NCBI GenBank assembly: GCA_937983035.1
Contig: CALKAN010000304.1
Span: 1 to 6,499 of the forward strand
Origin: an uncultured Paenibacillaceae bacterium
GTDB taxonomy: Bacteria; Bacillota; Bacilli; Paenibacillales; CALAME01
Direction: 5' to 3'
Length of the DNA: 6,499 nt
The notes beneath the pieces are model-generated. The model searched no databases. It had not been told where the DNA came from and worked only from the letters and a program-made list of their open reading frames with translations. Made by a program: the position numbers and the translations under genes. Of this stretch, positions 1 to 6,217 are shown one piece after another (the first letter of the stretch is position 1; each line of letters starts with the position of its first letter).

Positions 1-8
1 GCAGATTG

Positions 9-64
9 AAAAAACATTTGAAATGGACCTCCTCTCTAGTTTAGAGCGTGTCCATTTCAAATGT
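9..64 (-). terminator. Intrinsic terminator of thrS
   Basis: A perfect 15-bp inverted repeat pairs positions 14-28 with 50-64. The intervening segment contains a second 5-bp stem (CTCTA/TAGAG at about 35-47), so the RNA forms a stacked hairpin. On the minus strand the stem runs into a U-tract (A9-A14 on the plus strand), the layout of a Rho-independent terminator. It begins 26 nt after the thrS stop codon. On the plus strand no T-run follows the repeat, so termination from the other direction would be weak. This is a confident call from sequence alone. Confidence 0.9.
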
Positions 65-89
65 GATTTATACTTTCAATATTTTTCCT

Positions 90-2027
90 TTAATTAAATC
101 CTTTGCCGTATTCAATCGTTTTGCTTGAAATTTCGCTTTGCATCTGCGCGATGACTTCTTCCACGGAATGCTGGCCCAAATCTCCGATGCCGCGGATGCG
201 CGTGGACACCGTGCCGGCACTTCGTTCATTTTCGCCGACAACGAGCATATAAGGAATTTTTTTCGTTTGCGCCTCACGGATTTTATAGCCCAGCTTTTCG
301 GTGCGCAAATCTGCCTCTGCCCGGATGCCCGCAGCAGTCAGCTTCTCATTCACTTCCAGCGCATAATCGTCAAACTGGTTTGAAACCGGAATGACTTTCG
401 CTTGCACAGGAGCGAGCCACAACGGGAAAGCACCTGCGAAATGCTCTGTCAAAATGCCGATAAAACGATCGATCGATCCGTATACCGCGCGGTGAATGAC
501 AACTGGACGATGTTTGACGTTGTCCTCGCCGATATATGTCAGGTCAAACTTTTCTGGGAATTGGAAATCGAGCTGAATCGTTGCGCATTGCCAGCTCCGC
601 TTCAGCGCATCTAAAATATGAAAGTCAATCTTCGGTCCGTAAAATGCGCCGTCGCCTTCATTCAGCGTATACTCAATGCCTCTCTTTTCCAACACGTTTT
701 GAAGCGCCGCTTCCGCCTGTTCCCAAAGTTCATCCGAACCCATGGAATCCTCAGGCCGCGTGGACAACTCAATCGTATATTCAAAGCCGAATACGCTGTA
801 AATGCGATCAATCAAATCGATGATCTGACTAATCTCTTCTTCGATTTGATCCGGACGCACAAACAAATGAGCGTCATCCTGACAAAAAGTGCGCACCCGC
901 ATCATTCCGTTCAACGCGCCGGAAAGCTCATGACGGTGCACTTGGCCGAACTCAGCCATCCGAATCGGCAGATCACGGTAAGAATGAAGCTTGTTTTTGT
1001 AAATCAGCATATGGCCCGGACAATTCATCGGCTTCACCGCAAAATTCTGATTATCGACTTCGGTGAAATACATGTTCTCATGGTAATGGTCCCAGTGTCC
1101 GGACTGCTCCCACAAGCGCTGATTCATCATGAACGGCGTGCGGACTTCTTGGTATCCGCTTTGTTCTTGCAATTCTCTCGACATCTGTTCGAGCAAATTC
1201 CGAATAATCATCCCGTTCGGCAAATAAAACGGCATGCCCGGAGCTTCCTCGGAAAACATGAACAGTTCCAATTCTTTGCCAAGTTTGCCATGACCGCGTT
1301 TTTTCGTTTCTTCAAGGAAAGTAAGATATTGTTCCAATTCGGATTCTTTCGGAAAAGCTGTGCCGTATATGCGCTGCAGCATTTTGTTGTTGGAATCTCC
1401 GCGCCAGTAAGCTCCGGCGATGCTGAGCAATTTAAACGCCTTAATTTTGCCGGTGGAAGGCAAGTGCGGACCGCGGCACAAGTCAAAAAATTCTCCTTGT
1501 TCGTAAATCGTAATCGTTTCATCTTCCGGCAAATCCCGGATCAGCTCCAGTTTCAACGGATCTCCCAGCTCTTCGTAAATGCGAATCGCTTCTTCGCGGT
1601 CAACAACCCGGCGCTTAATCGGCAAGTTTTCTTTCACGATCCTCCGCATTTCTTGCTCAATCTTATCCAAATCTTGCGGAGTCAGCGAATGATCGATATC
1701 AATGTCATAGTAAAAACCGTCCTCAATAACCGGACCGATCCCCAGCTTGACTGCTTTTTCGCCGTAAATGCGCTTGATCGCCTGTGCCATCAAATGCGCC
1801 GTGCTGTGGCGGTAAATCTCCAATCCTTCCGGCTGATCTAAAGTCAAAATTTCAATGCTGCAATCTTTCTCCAGCGAAGTGCTTAGATCGACAACTTTGC
1901 CGTCGACTTTGCCGGCTATCGCTTTTTTCCGCAAGCTGCTGCTGATCGAGCCGGCCACGTCTTCCACAGTAATTCCTTGCTCATATTCTCGAACAGATCC
2001 ATCGGGGAAAGTGATTTGTATGGACAT
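90..2027 (-). CDS. thrS: Threonyl-tRNA synthetase
   Basis: Charges tRNA-Thr with threonine in the cytoplasm and edits mischarged Ser-tRNA-Thr. The 645-residue product is full length for the family. Order of domains: TGS domain (about 1-63), editing domain with HSTAH (H74, H78) and the DLCRGPH segment (C184, H188), class II catalytic core (about 245-535) and C-terminal anticodon-binding domain (about 542-640). The three zinc ligands of the family are present: C336 in MNCPGH, H387 in the CQDDAHLF segment, and H512 in VVIHRAVYGS. Motif 2 is the RVRTFCQDDAH region and motif 3 ends in the RFIGILTEH helix. The ATG has an AGGGAG ribosome binding site 7 nt upstream (2040-2035). It stands alone between its own T-box-controlled promoter and a strong terminator, so it is probably monocistronic. 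No key residue is missing. Confidence 0.98.
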   Translation of the reverse strand: MSIQITFPDGSVREYEQGITVEDVAGSISSSLRKKAIAGKVDGKVVDLSTSLEKDCSIEILTLDQPEGLEIYRHSTAHLMAQAIKRIYGEKAVKLGIGPVIEDGFYYDIDIDHSLTPQDLDKIEQEMRRIVKENLPIKRRVVDREEAIRIYEELGDPLKLELIRDLPEDETITIYEQGEFFDLCRGPHLPSTGKIKAFKLLSIAGAYWRGDSNNKMLQRIYGTAFPKESELEQYLTFLEETKKRGHGKLGKELELFMFSEEAPGMPFYLPNGMIIRNLLEQMSRELQEQSGYQEVRTPFMMNQRLWEQSGHWDHYHENMYFTEVDNQNFAVKPMNCPGHMLIYKNKLHSYRDLPIRMAEFGQVHRHELSGALNGMMRVRTFCQDDAHLFVRPDQIEEEISQIIDLIDRIYSVFGFEYTIELSTRPEDSMGSDELWEQAEAALQNVLEKRGIEYTLNEGDGAFYGPKIDFHILDALKRSWQCATIQLDFQFPEKFDLTYIGEDNVKHRPVVIHRAVYGSIDRFIGILTEHFAGAFPLWLAPVQAKVIPVSNQFDDYALEVNEKLTAAGIRAEADLRTEKLGYKIREAQTKKIPYMLVVGENERSAGTVSTRIRGIGDLGQHSVEEVIAQMQSEISSKTIEYGKGFN

Positions 2028-2534
2028 TGTGATGCTCCCTTCATTAAATCATTTTATGGTTAACAAACGGATTTTTTTGCAGCTTCAGTTTCCGGCAAAA
2101 CACAAAAAAACGCACTCTGTCCGCAAAGGGACGAGCGCGCTTGCCCGTGGTTCCACCCTAATTCCAGTCTGCATTTCCATTCGCATGCGCCTTTTGTTCA
2201 AATGGCAGCTCATCCGCAATCATTAGGTTCGATCGCAGATGCAAGCCGGCCGGTTCTAAATGAACCGCTCTTGTTGCCGTTAAAATGACGCATCATGCCT
2301 CGACTGGCAGCTTCATCATTGGTAACGGGAATGACCCGGTGTGACATACTTGCACAAACCGTCGCAAAGCTCCAGCTTCACAAGATTGGTCTGCGCGTTC
2401 CGCCGCACAGCTGCAAAGGGGTAAATCATTGCTGGCATCCGGAGGAAATTCCAGCCTCGTTTCCTCTCTCTGGTCGGTCCTGGCAATGATTCATGGCTTT
2501 GGTCATCGCTGATGAACACATGTTATTTTTTAAT
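2028..2534 (-). ncRNA. T-box riboswitch leader of thrS (threonine specific)
   Basis: Untranslated leader that senses uncharged tRNA-Thr and allows read-through into thrS when charging falls. Stem I is formed by CAAAG (2501-2497) with CTTTG (2418-2414) and by ATCATTGC (2490-2483) with GCAATGAT (2432-2425). The internal loop between these helices carries ACC at 2422-2420, a threonine specifier. The distal part has an AGAGA bulge facing CGGAUG and a GAGGAAA/TTTCCTC stem capped by a GGCTGGAA-containing loop, the arrangement that contacts the tRNA elbow. A Stem II candidate is the 7-bp hairpin at 2410-2391. Later hairpins are an 11-bp stem (2241-2231 with 2221-2211) and a Stem III candidate (2208-2200 with 2176-2169). 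The T-box AGGGTGGAACCACGGG is at 2159-2144, and its TGGA bulge predicts a U discriminator base in the tRNA. The start is estimated from the promoter. At about 505 nt the leader is much longer than a usual single T-box. Confidence 0.93.
2104..2159 (-). terminator. T-box regulated terminator and alternative antiterminator
   Basis: Terminator: CGCGCTCGTCC (2139-2129) pairs with the segment at 2122-2111 over 11 bp, with a single bulged A and a 6-nt loop, followed by seven Ts (2110-2104). Antiterminator: AGGG (2159-2156) pairs with CCCT (2130-2127) and ACG (2148-2146) pairs with CGT (2133-2131), leaving the UGGAACC bulge that binds the tRNA NCCA end. The two folds share 2133-2129, so they exclude each other, which is the T-box switching mechanism. 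Confidence 0.93.
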
Positions 2535-2535
2535 A

Positions 2536-3474
2536 TTAGTTATTATAAATCGGATCACTCGGCTGGTCAAGTTGTTTATTGTCTAATACTGGCTGACACG
2601 TCGCACAGGAAGTGCATATTTGGGTGCGTTCTTCAAAAATTTGCTCAATCGTTTTAATCATCTGCATTTCCGGCTCTCTAGTGTGAATGCATATTTTTTC
2701 GGGAGCTGCGGATATGAGCGTGCTGATCACCATGTCTTCAAATCGAATATCCTGGTCAATCGTCTCCATCACAAAACTGCTTAAATCTGAAATTTGAATC
2801 GGCTCCAGGCGTTCATTCCATATTTCAATTTGATCGCCGGGACGATGCAAAATATGCACTTCCGGCATCTTAGACTCTTGCACAAGGACGAAATATTTCA
2901 ACAAATGGATAAATTCTTGGTACTGCTGTTCCATAATATATTCGTCAATCGCATACTGTACAATATCTCTTAATTCTTCTGTATAAAAATGAAGCCGAAA
3001 CGTCAACAGTCCGTCCAAATTCAACCATGTATGGGTTTCTAAATGCTCTCGGATCGCATCAGCCAGCTTCTTTCTTCGGTCCCAATTTTCTCCGATCTCC
3101 GGATCTAAATCGATGCCGTCTTCCTGATTCAACACCAAGTTGCAATATTTCATAATTTCATGCACAACTGCACCTTCGTATTCGCCTTCTTCAGCGATGT
3201 ATTTTTGCAGCAGCCGCGGTTCTAAATGGTTGACCATCCAGTCTGCAATGCACTTGCTTAACATCTGATAAAAAGGAGAAGCATCGCGTTCCAAGCGAAA
3301 ATGCGGCATCACGGCCGAAATGACGACGCGGCCGTCATCATCATGAATTTGATATAACTCCTTCAAATATTTCTTATGTAATTGTTGGATGAATTGCCGG
3401 AGCTGCTCAAATAAACTTTTTTGCAATTCTGCTGCATCTTGCTGTTCATTGAGTGTGATGGTGATTAATTGCAC
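2536..3474 (-). CDS. ytxC: Putative sporulation protein YtxC
   Basis: Predicted 312-residue cytoplasmic protein of the YtxC family, found in endospore formers but without a known biochemical role. Assignment rests on overall sequence character (helical, acidic, with segments such as YTEELRDIVQYAIDEYI at about 164-180) and on its place directly upstream of thrS, as in Bacillus. No signal peptide or membrane segment is seen. The C-terminus carries a CTSCATC cluster (C287, C290, C293), a CxxCxxC spacing that could bind metal. I chose the GTG at 3474 because AGGAG (3487-3483) lies 8 nt upstream and the protein then starts QLITITLNEQQD. An in-frame ATG at 3600 would add 42 residues, but those include the ribosome binding site and promoter candidate and do not look like protein. 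Another GTG at 3483 overlaps the ribosome binding site. Confidence 0.85.
   Translation of the reverse strand: MQLITITLNEQQDAAELQKSLFEQLRQFIQQLHKKYLKELYQIHDDDGRVVISAVMPHFRLERDASPFYQMLSKCIADWMVNHLEPRLLQKYIAEEGEYEGAVVHEIMKYCNLVLNQEDGIDLDPEIGENWDRRKKLADAIREHLETHTWLNLDGLLTFRLHFYTEELRDIVQYAIDEYIMEQQYQEFIHLLKYFVLVQESKMPEVHILHRPGDQIEIWNERLEPIQISDLSSFVMETIDQDIRFEDMVISTLISAAPEKICIHTREPEMQMIKTIEQIFEERTQICTSCATCQPVLDNKQLDQPSDPIYNN
2542..2570 (-). promoter_or_regulatory. SigA promoter of thrS inside the ytxC 3' end
   Basis: TTGACC (2570-2565) and TATAAT (2547-2542) are separated by exactly 17 bp: five of six matches at -35 and a perfect -10 box. Transcription should begin near 2534, shortly before Stem I of the T-box. 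The whole promoter lies in the last codons of ytxC (the -10 box encodes Tyr and the start of Asn codons), and the ytxC stop follows at 2538-2536. thrS can therefore be transcribed independently of ytxC. Confidence 0.85.
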
Positions 3475-3531
3475 AGCTTGCACTCCTCTCCTCCCGGCTG
3501 AAGCCAGGCTAATTACTTTGCCATTACCCAA

Positions 3532-3560
3532 AGTATATGGTTCAACCAGAGGAGATATAC
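3532..3560 (-). promoter_or_regulatory. Possible SigE-like promoter for ytxC
   Basis: GTATATC (3560-3554), a 14-nt spacer, and CATATACT (3539-3532) resemble the mother-cell SigE pattern (ATA-centred -35, 14-15 nt, CATACA-T -10). It lies about 60 nt before the GTG start and downstream of the terminator at 3708-3641, so ytxC needs a promoter in this interval. No convincing SigA promoter was found there. The match is imperfect and found by eye, so this is a candidate only. Confidence 0.35.
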
Positions 3561-3640
3561 AAAGAAACAGATGGAAATAATGCCGAAGACTCATCACCAT
3601 CGTTAAATCGGCCGAGTTTCAAATCACTGCCAGCGAAAAC

Positions 3641-3708
3641 AAAAAAAGCACGCCTTGCCTTGATCCGTATCCGCTCATATTCGAGTCGATAAAAGTTCAG
3701 ACGTGCTT
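3641..3708 (-). terminator. Intrinsic terminator between mqnC and ytxC
   Basis: AAGCACGTCT (3708-3699) pairs with AGGCGTGCTT (3655-3646) over 10 bp with one G-U pair, followed by a seven-T run (3647-3641). The long loop of about 43 nt contains a small helper stem (TATC/GATA plus CTC/GAG). It lies 128 nt after the mqnC stop and is the only U-tailed hairpin in the gap, so it probably ends the mqnC transcript. The long loop makes it less typical than the thrS terminator. Confidence 0.7.
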
Positions 3709-3835
3709 CATGATTAGGCGGGGCTTTTAAGGCTTTGTCACCCTCGTCCCCTTCTGTGCCTGCTGCAATTGCCGCTGGTTGCTTCAGCGCTGCGAAGCGT
3801 GCTGAATCGCGCTCCGCGATGTTATGCATATTGCG

Positions 3836-4972
3836 CTAATTTTGCATGACAAAATCTTTTTCTACCGTTTCATTTTCTTTAAACACATGCAAAATTTCGT
3901 AATTCGTATTGCGTTGGGCAGGGATTTTGCCTGCTTCCCGAATCAGCTGCAAAATTAAATTCGTGTTTACTTTGTGCGTGCAAGCTGCCGCGGATACGAC
4001 GTTCTCCTCAATCATCGTGCTGCCGAAATCATTGCAGCCGTATTGCAAAGACAGCTTTCCGATTTCCGGTCCCATGGTGACCCATGAAGCTTGAAAGTTC
4101 TTGATATTGTCAATCATCAGACGGCTGATCGCCAATGTTTGCAAATATTCTTCCGGCGTAGACTTCCGCTCTACGCGCAATCGCGTATTATCCGGTTGAA
4201 ACGTCCATGGAATAAATGCGAGAAATCCCGGGGAATTCCAACCGTTTTGAATGCACTCGTCTTGCGCTTCCCGCACGCGCAGCATGTGAAGAACGCGCTC
4301 CTCGTACGTTTCGCCAAAGCCGATGACCATCGTTGCAGTCGAATGCATGCCGATGCGATGCGCTGCTTGGTGAATGTTCATCCAATCGCGCCAAGATCCT
4401 TTCTTGCGGCTGATCTTCTTGCGAATGCGGTCAACCAAAATTTCCGCGCCTCCGCCCGGCAAGGAATTGAGCCCCGCTTCTTTCAGTTTAAGCAGTACTT
4501 CCTCATATGTATCCAAATTCGAATACTGTTTCATCCGCTCAATTTCAATCGATGAAAAAGAATGAATATGGATGTTGAAGCGCTTCTTGATTTCACGCAG
4601 CAAATCGAGATAATACTCAAACGGCAAATCCGGATTGACGCCGCCCTGCATCAATATTTCCGTCCCGCCGACATCGATCGTTTCTTGAATTTTCTCAAAA
4701 ATCTTTTCGTTCGGCAGCACATACCCTTCCTCATGACCCGGACGGCGGTAAAAAGCGCAAAACGTGCAGTCGATATCACAAAAATTCGTATAGTTAATAT
4801 TGCGGCCTATGACGAATGTCGTGATCGGTTCAGGGTGAAATCTTTGCATCACCTTATTCGCGGCTGCGCCGATCTTTTCAATTTCATCAGATTCATACAG
4901 CGCCACGCCGTCTTCCAGCGTCAATCGTTCTCCCGCTTCTGCCTTTGCTAAAATCCGGTCTATTTTGCTCAT
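3836..4972 (-). CDS. mqnC: Cyclic dehypoxanthine futalosine synthase (radical SAM)
   Basis: Converts dehypoxanthine futalosine to its cyclic form in the futalosine pathway of menaquinone biosynthesis, using a 4Fe-4S cluster and S-adenosylmethionine. The 378-residue protein has the radical SAM signature CxxxCxxC at C65, C69 and C72 (CDIDCTFCAFYRRPG), followed by the SAM-contacting GGTEILMQGG segment (102-111), the LPGGGAEIL segment (171-179) typical of the MqnC/MqnE/CofH group, and FIPWTFQP (253-260) in the C-terminal half. The MQGGVNPDLP and SHSFSP-like IHSFSSIEI regions favour MqnC over MqnE. AAGGAG (4985-4980) lies 7 nt before the ATG. It follows metC by 71 nt in the same direction and has a possible promoter of its own. 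No other menaquinone gene is in the window, so the remaining mqn genes must lie elsewhere. Confidence 0.94.
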   Translation of the reverse strand: MSKIDRILAKAEAGERLTLEDGVALYESDEIEKIGAAANKVMQRFHPEPITTFVIGRNINYTNFCDIDCTFCAFYRRPGHEEGYVLPNEKIFEKIQETIDVGGTEILMQGGVNPDLPFEYYLDLLREIKKRFNIHIHSFSSIEIERMKQYSNLDTYEEVLLKLKEAGLNSLPGGGAEILVDRIRKKISRKKGSWRDWMNIHQAAHRIGMHSTATMVIGFGETYEERVLHMLRVREAQDECIQNGWNSPGFLAFIPWTFQPDNTRLRVERKSTPEEYLQTLAISRLMIDNIKNFQASWVTMGPEIGKLSLQYGCNDFGSTMIEENVVSAAACTHKVNTNLILQLIREAGKIPAQRNTNYEILHVFKENETVEKDFVMQN

Positions 4973-5018
4973 TGGAACTCTCCTTCCGCTGTTTCTCCCT
5001 CATCACATCATATTCATC

Positions 5019-5047
5019 ATCGTATCACATTTTCACGAAGGAGTCAT
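5019..5047 (-). promoter_or_regulatory. Possible promoter of mqnC
   Basis: ATGACT (5047-5042) and TACGAT (5024-5019) are separated by 17 bp, and the -10 box is preceded by TG one base upstream (extended -10). Each hexamer matches the SigA consensus at four positions. It starts at the metC stop codon. No terminator hairpin is visible between metC and mqnC, so read-through from metIC is equally possible. Confidence 0.35.
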
Positions 5048-6213
5048 TCACTCTCCAGCGCCTGTTCCAAATCGTTCAATAAATCTTCAATATCTTCCAA
5101 TCCAACGGAATAGCGCAGCGTGCCGTCTGTAATGCCCCGCTCCAGCCGCACTTCTAGCGGCATCGCCGCATGGGACATCATCGCAGGATACGACAAAATG
5201 CTCTCTACCGCGCCAAGACTAACGGCCACCAGCGGAAGCTTCACCCGTTTCAGCAACGCGCGCGCTTTTTCGCCGGAACCGACATCGAACGATACGACCG
5301 CGCCGTATCCTTTGGACTGTCTTTCATGGATTTCCCGTCCCGGATGATCCTTCAGGCCGGGGTAATAAACTTTTTTCACGGCAGGATGATTCGACAACCA
5401 CTCCGCCAGCCGCGCGGCGCTTCTTTCGGAGTGCTCCATGCGCGCTTGCAATGTTTTCATGCCGCGCATCAGCAGCCAGCTGTCGTAAACGCCCAATATC
5501 GTTCCCAGTCCGTTCTGAATCGCCTTTAAACGCGCTTCCAGCTCTTCAGTCGCCGTCACAGCCAATCCTGCCACGACATCGCTGTGGCCGCCCAAAAATT
5601 TTGTCGCGCTGTGCAGCACGATATCTGCGCCGTGTTCGATGGGGCGCTGGTGATACGGGGTCATGAACGTATTGTCTGCCATGGACAGCAGTCCGTTTTC
5701 TTTCGCCCAGGCACACACTGCGCCGATGTCCGTAATTTTTAATGTCGGATTCGACGGCGTCTCCATATAGACAGCTTTCGTGTTCGGCTTTAAAGCGCGC
5801 TTGACCGCATCGAGATCAGTCATGTCAACAAATGTCGTTTCAATGTTCATGCGATTAAATATCGTCGTCAATGCGCGGTATGTGCCTCCGTACACGTCCT
5901 CTGCCGCGATGATATGATCACCGGCGGAAAGGAGCATCAATGCAGAGGAAATCGCCGCCATGCCGGAAGAAAAGGCGAATCCTTTCGCGCCGCTCTCCAG
6001 CTTAGCGATATAATCTTCCAACACTTCTCTGGTCGGATTGCCTGAGCGCGTATAGTCATGACGGGGCGGAGCGTCCAAATCAAAATGATGGAACGTAGAC
6101 GCTTGATACAAAGGCACGCTCGCCGCGCCAGTCTGCGGATCGATTTCTCCGCCGAAATGAATGAGTTTAGTCCCGAATCGCTTCGGATGATCATGTTGTT
6201 TGCGTGTATTCAA
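5044..6213 (-). CDS. metC: Cystathionine beta-lyase
   Basis: Pyridoxal-phosphate enzyme that splits cystathionine into homocysteine, pyruvate and ammonia, the penultimate part of methionine synthesis. The product is 389 residues from the TTG start, almost the length of Bacillus MetC. Cys/Met metabolism PLP family landmarks are all present: YTRSGNPT (54-61), FSSGMAA (81-87), DVYGG (106-110), METPSNPT (150-157), the cofactor-contacting Asp180 in ADNTF, the Schiff-base Lys205 in HSATKFLGGHSD, the SLGAVESILSYPA segment (332-344) and a substrate-carboxylate Arg367 near the C-terminus. TTG at 6213 is chosen because AAGGAG (6228-6223) precedes it by 9 nt. An upstream ATG at 6273 would overlap metI by 56 nt and add 20 residues without a matching site. 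Gamma-synthase activity cannot be excluded from sequence, but the neighbour is the better gamma-synthase candidate. Confidence 0.92.
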   Translation of the reverse strand: MNTRKQHDHPKRFGTKLIHFGGEIDPQTGAASVPLYQASTFHHFDLDAPPRHDYTRSGNPTREVLEDYIAKLESGAKGFAFSSGMAAISSALMLLSAGDHIIAAEDVYGGTYRALTTIFNRMNIETTFVDMTDLDAVKRALKPNTKAVYMETPSNPTLKITDIGAVCAWAKENGLLSMADNTFMTPYHQRPIEHGADIVLHSATKFLGGHSDVVAGLAVTATEELEARLKAIQNGLGTILGVYDSWLLMRGMKTLQARMEHSERSAARLAEWLSNHPAVKKVYYPGLKDHPGREIHERQSKGYGAVVSFDVGSGEKARALLKRVKLPLVAVSLGAVESILSYPAMMSHAAMPLEVRLERGITDGTLRYSVGLEDIEDLLNDLEQALESE

Positions 6214-6217
6214 AATG

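Larger units (their letters stand above)
3475..3835. other. mqnC-ytxC intergenic region
   Basis: A 361-nt gap with no credible gene. From the mqnC side it holds two compact hairpins without U-tracts: ATCGCG-CTC-CGCGAT (3806-3820) and a TTCAG/CTGAA plus CGCT/AGCG stem-loop with a two-base bulge (3783-3806). The terminator at 3708-3641 and the ytxC promoter candidate and ribosome binding site follow. Near the ytxC start there is also a small CTTTG/CAAAG hairpin (about 3533-3516). A 95-codon open frame crosses the region but overlaps the terminator and has a composition unlike a protein. Confidence 0.6.

Noticed and set aside
14..64. The 15-bp perfect inverted repeat as a mobile-element end or repeat unit
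   Set aside because: The arms are adjacent, form one hairpin and are followed by a U-tract just after thrS. No transposase or target duplication is visible, so a terminator explains it fully.
618..1841. A 407-codon plus-strand open frame opposite thrS
   Set aside because: It lies entirely antisense to a clear, full-length thrS. Its translation is rich in Arg, His and Phe with no recognisable domain, and it is explained as a shadow of the coding strand's codon pattern.
2316..2519. A 67-codon minus-strand open frame in the thrS leader
   Set aside because: It spans Stem I and the specifier region of the T-box, so the sequence is constrained as RNA. No family resemblance is seen. A leader peptide is not needed for T-box control.
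3475..3600. The longer ATG start for YtxC, adding 42 residues
   Set aside because: The added part covers the AGGAG ribosome binding site and a promoter candidate, and it does not resemble the start of the family. The GTG at 3474 is correctly spaced from the AGGAG.
3542..3829. A 95-codon minus-strand open frame between mqnC and ytxC
   Set aside because: It overlaps the intrinsic terminator and the ytxC promoter candidate, has no ribosome binding site that I could see, and the translation shows no recognisable domain.
4091..4555. A 154-codon plus-strand open frame opposite mqnC
   Set aside because: It is antisense to the core of a clear radical SAM gene, with no plausible ribosome binding site or domain.
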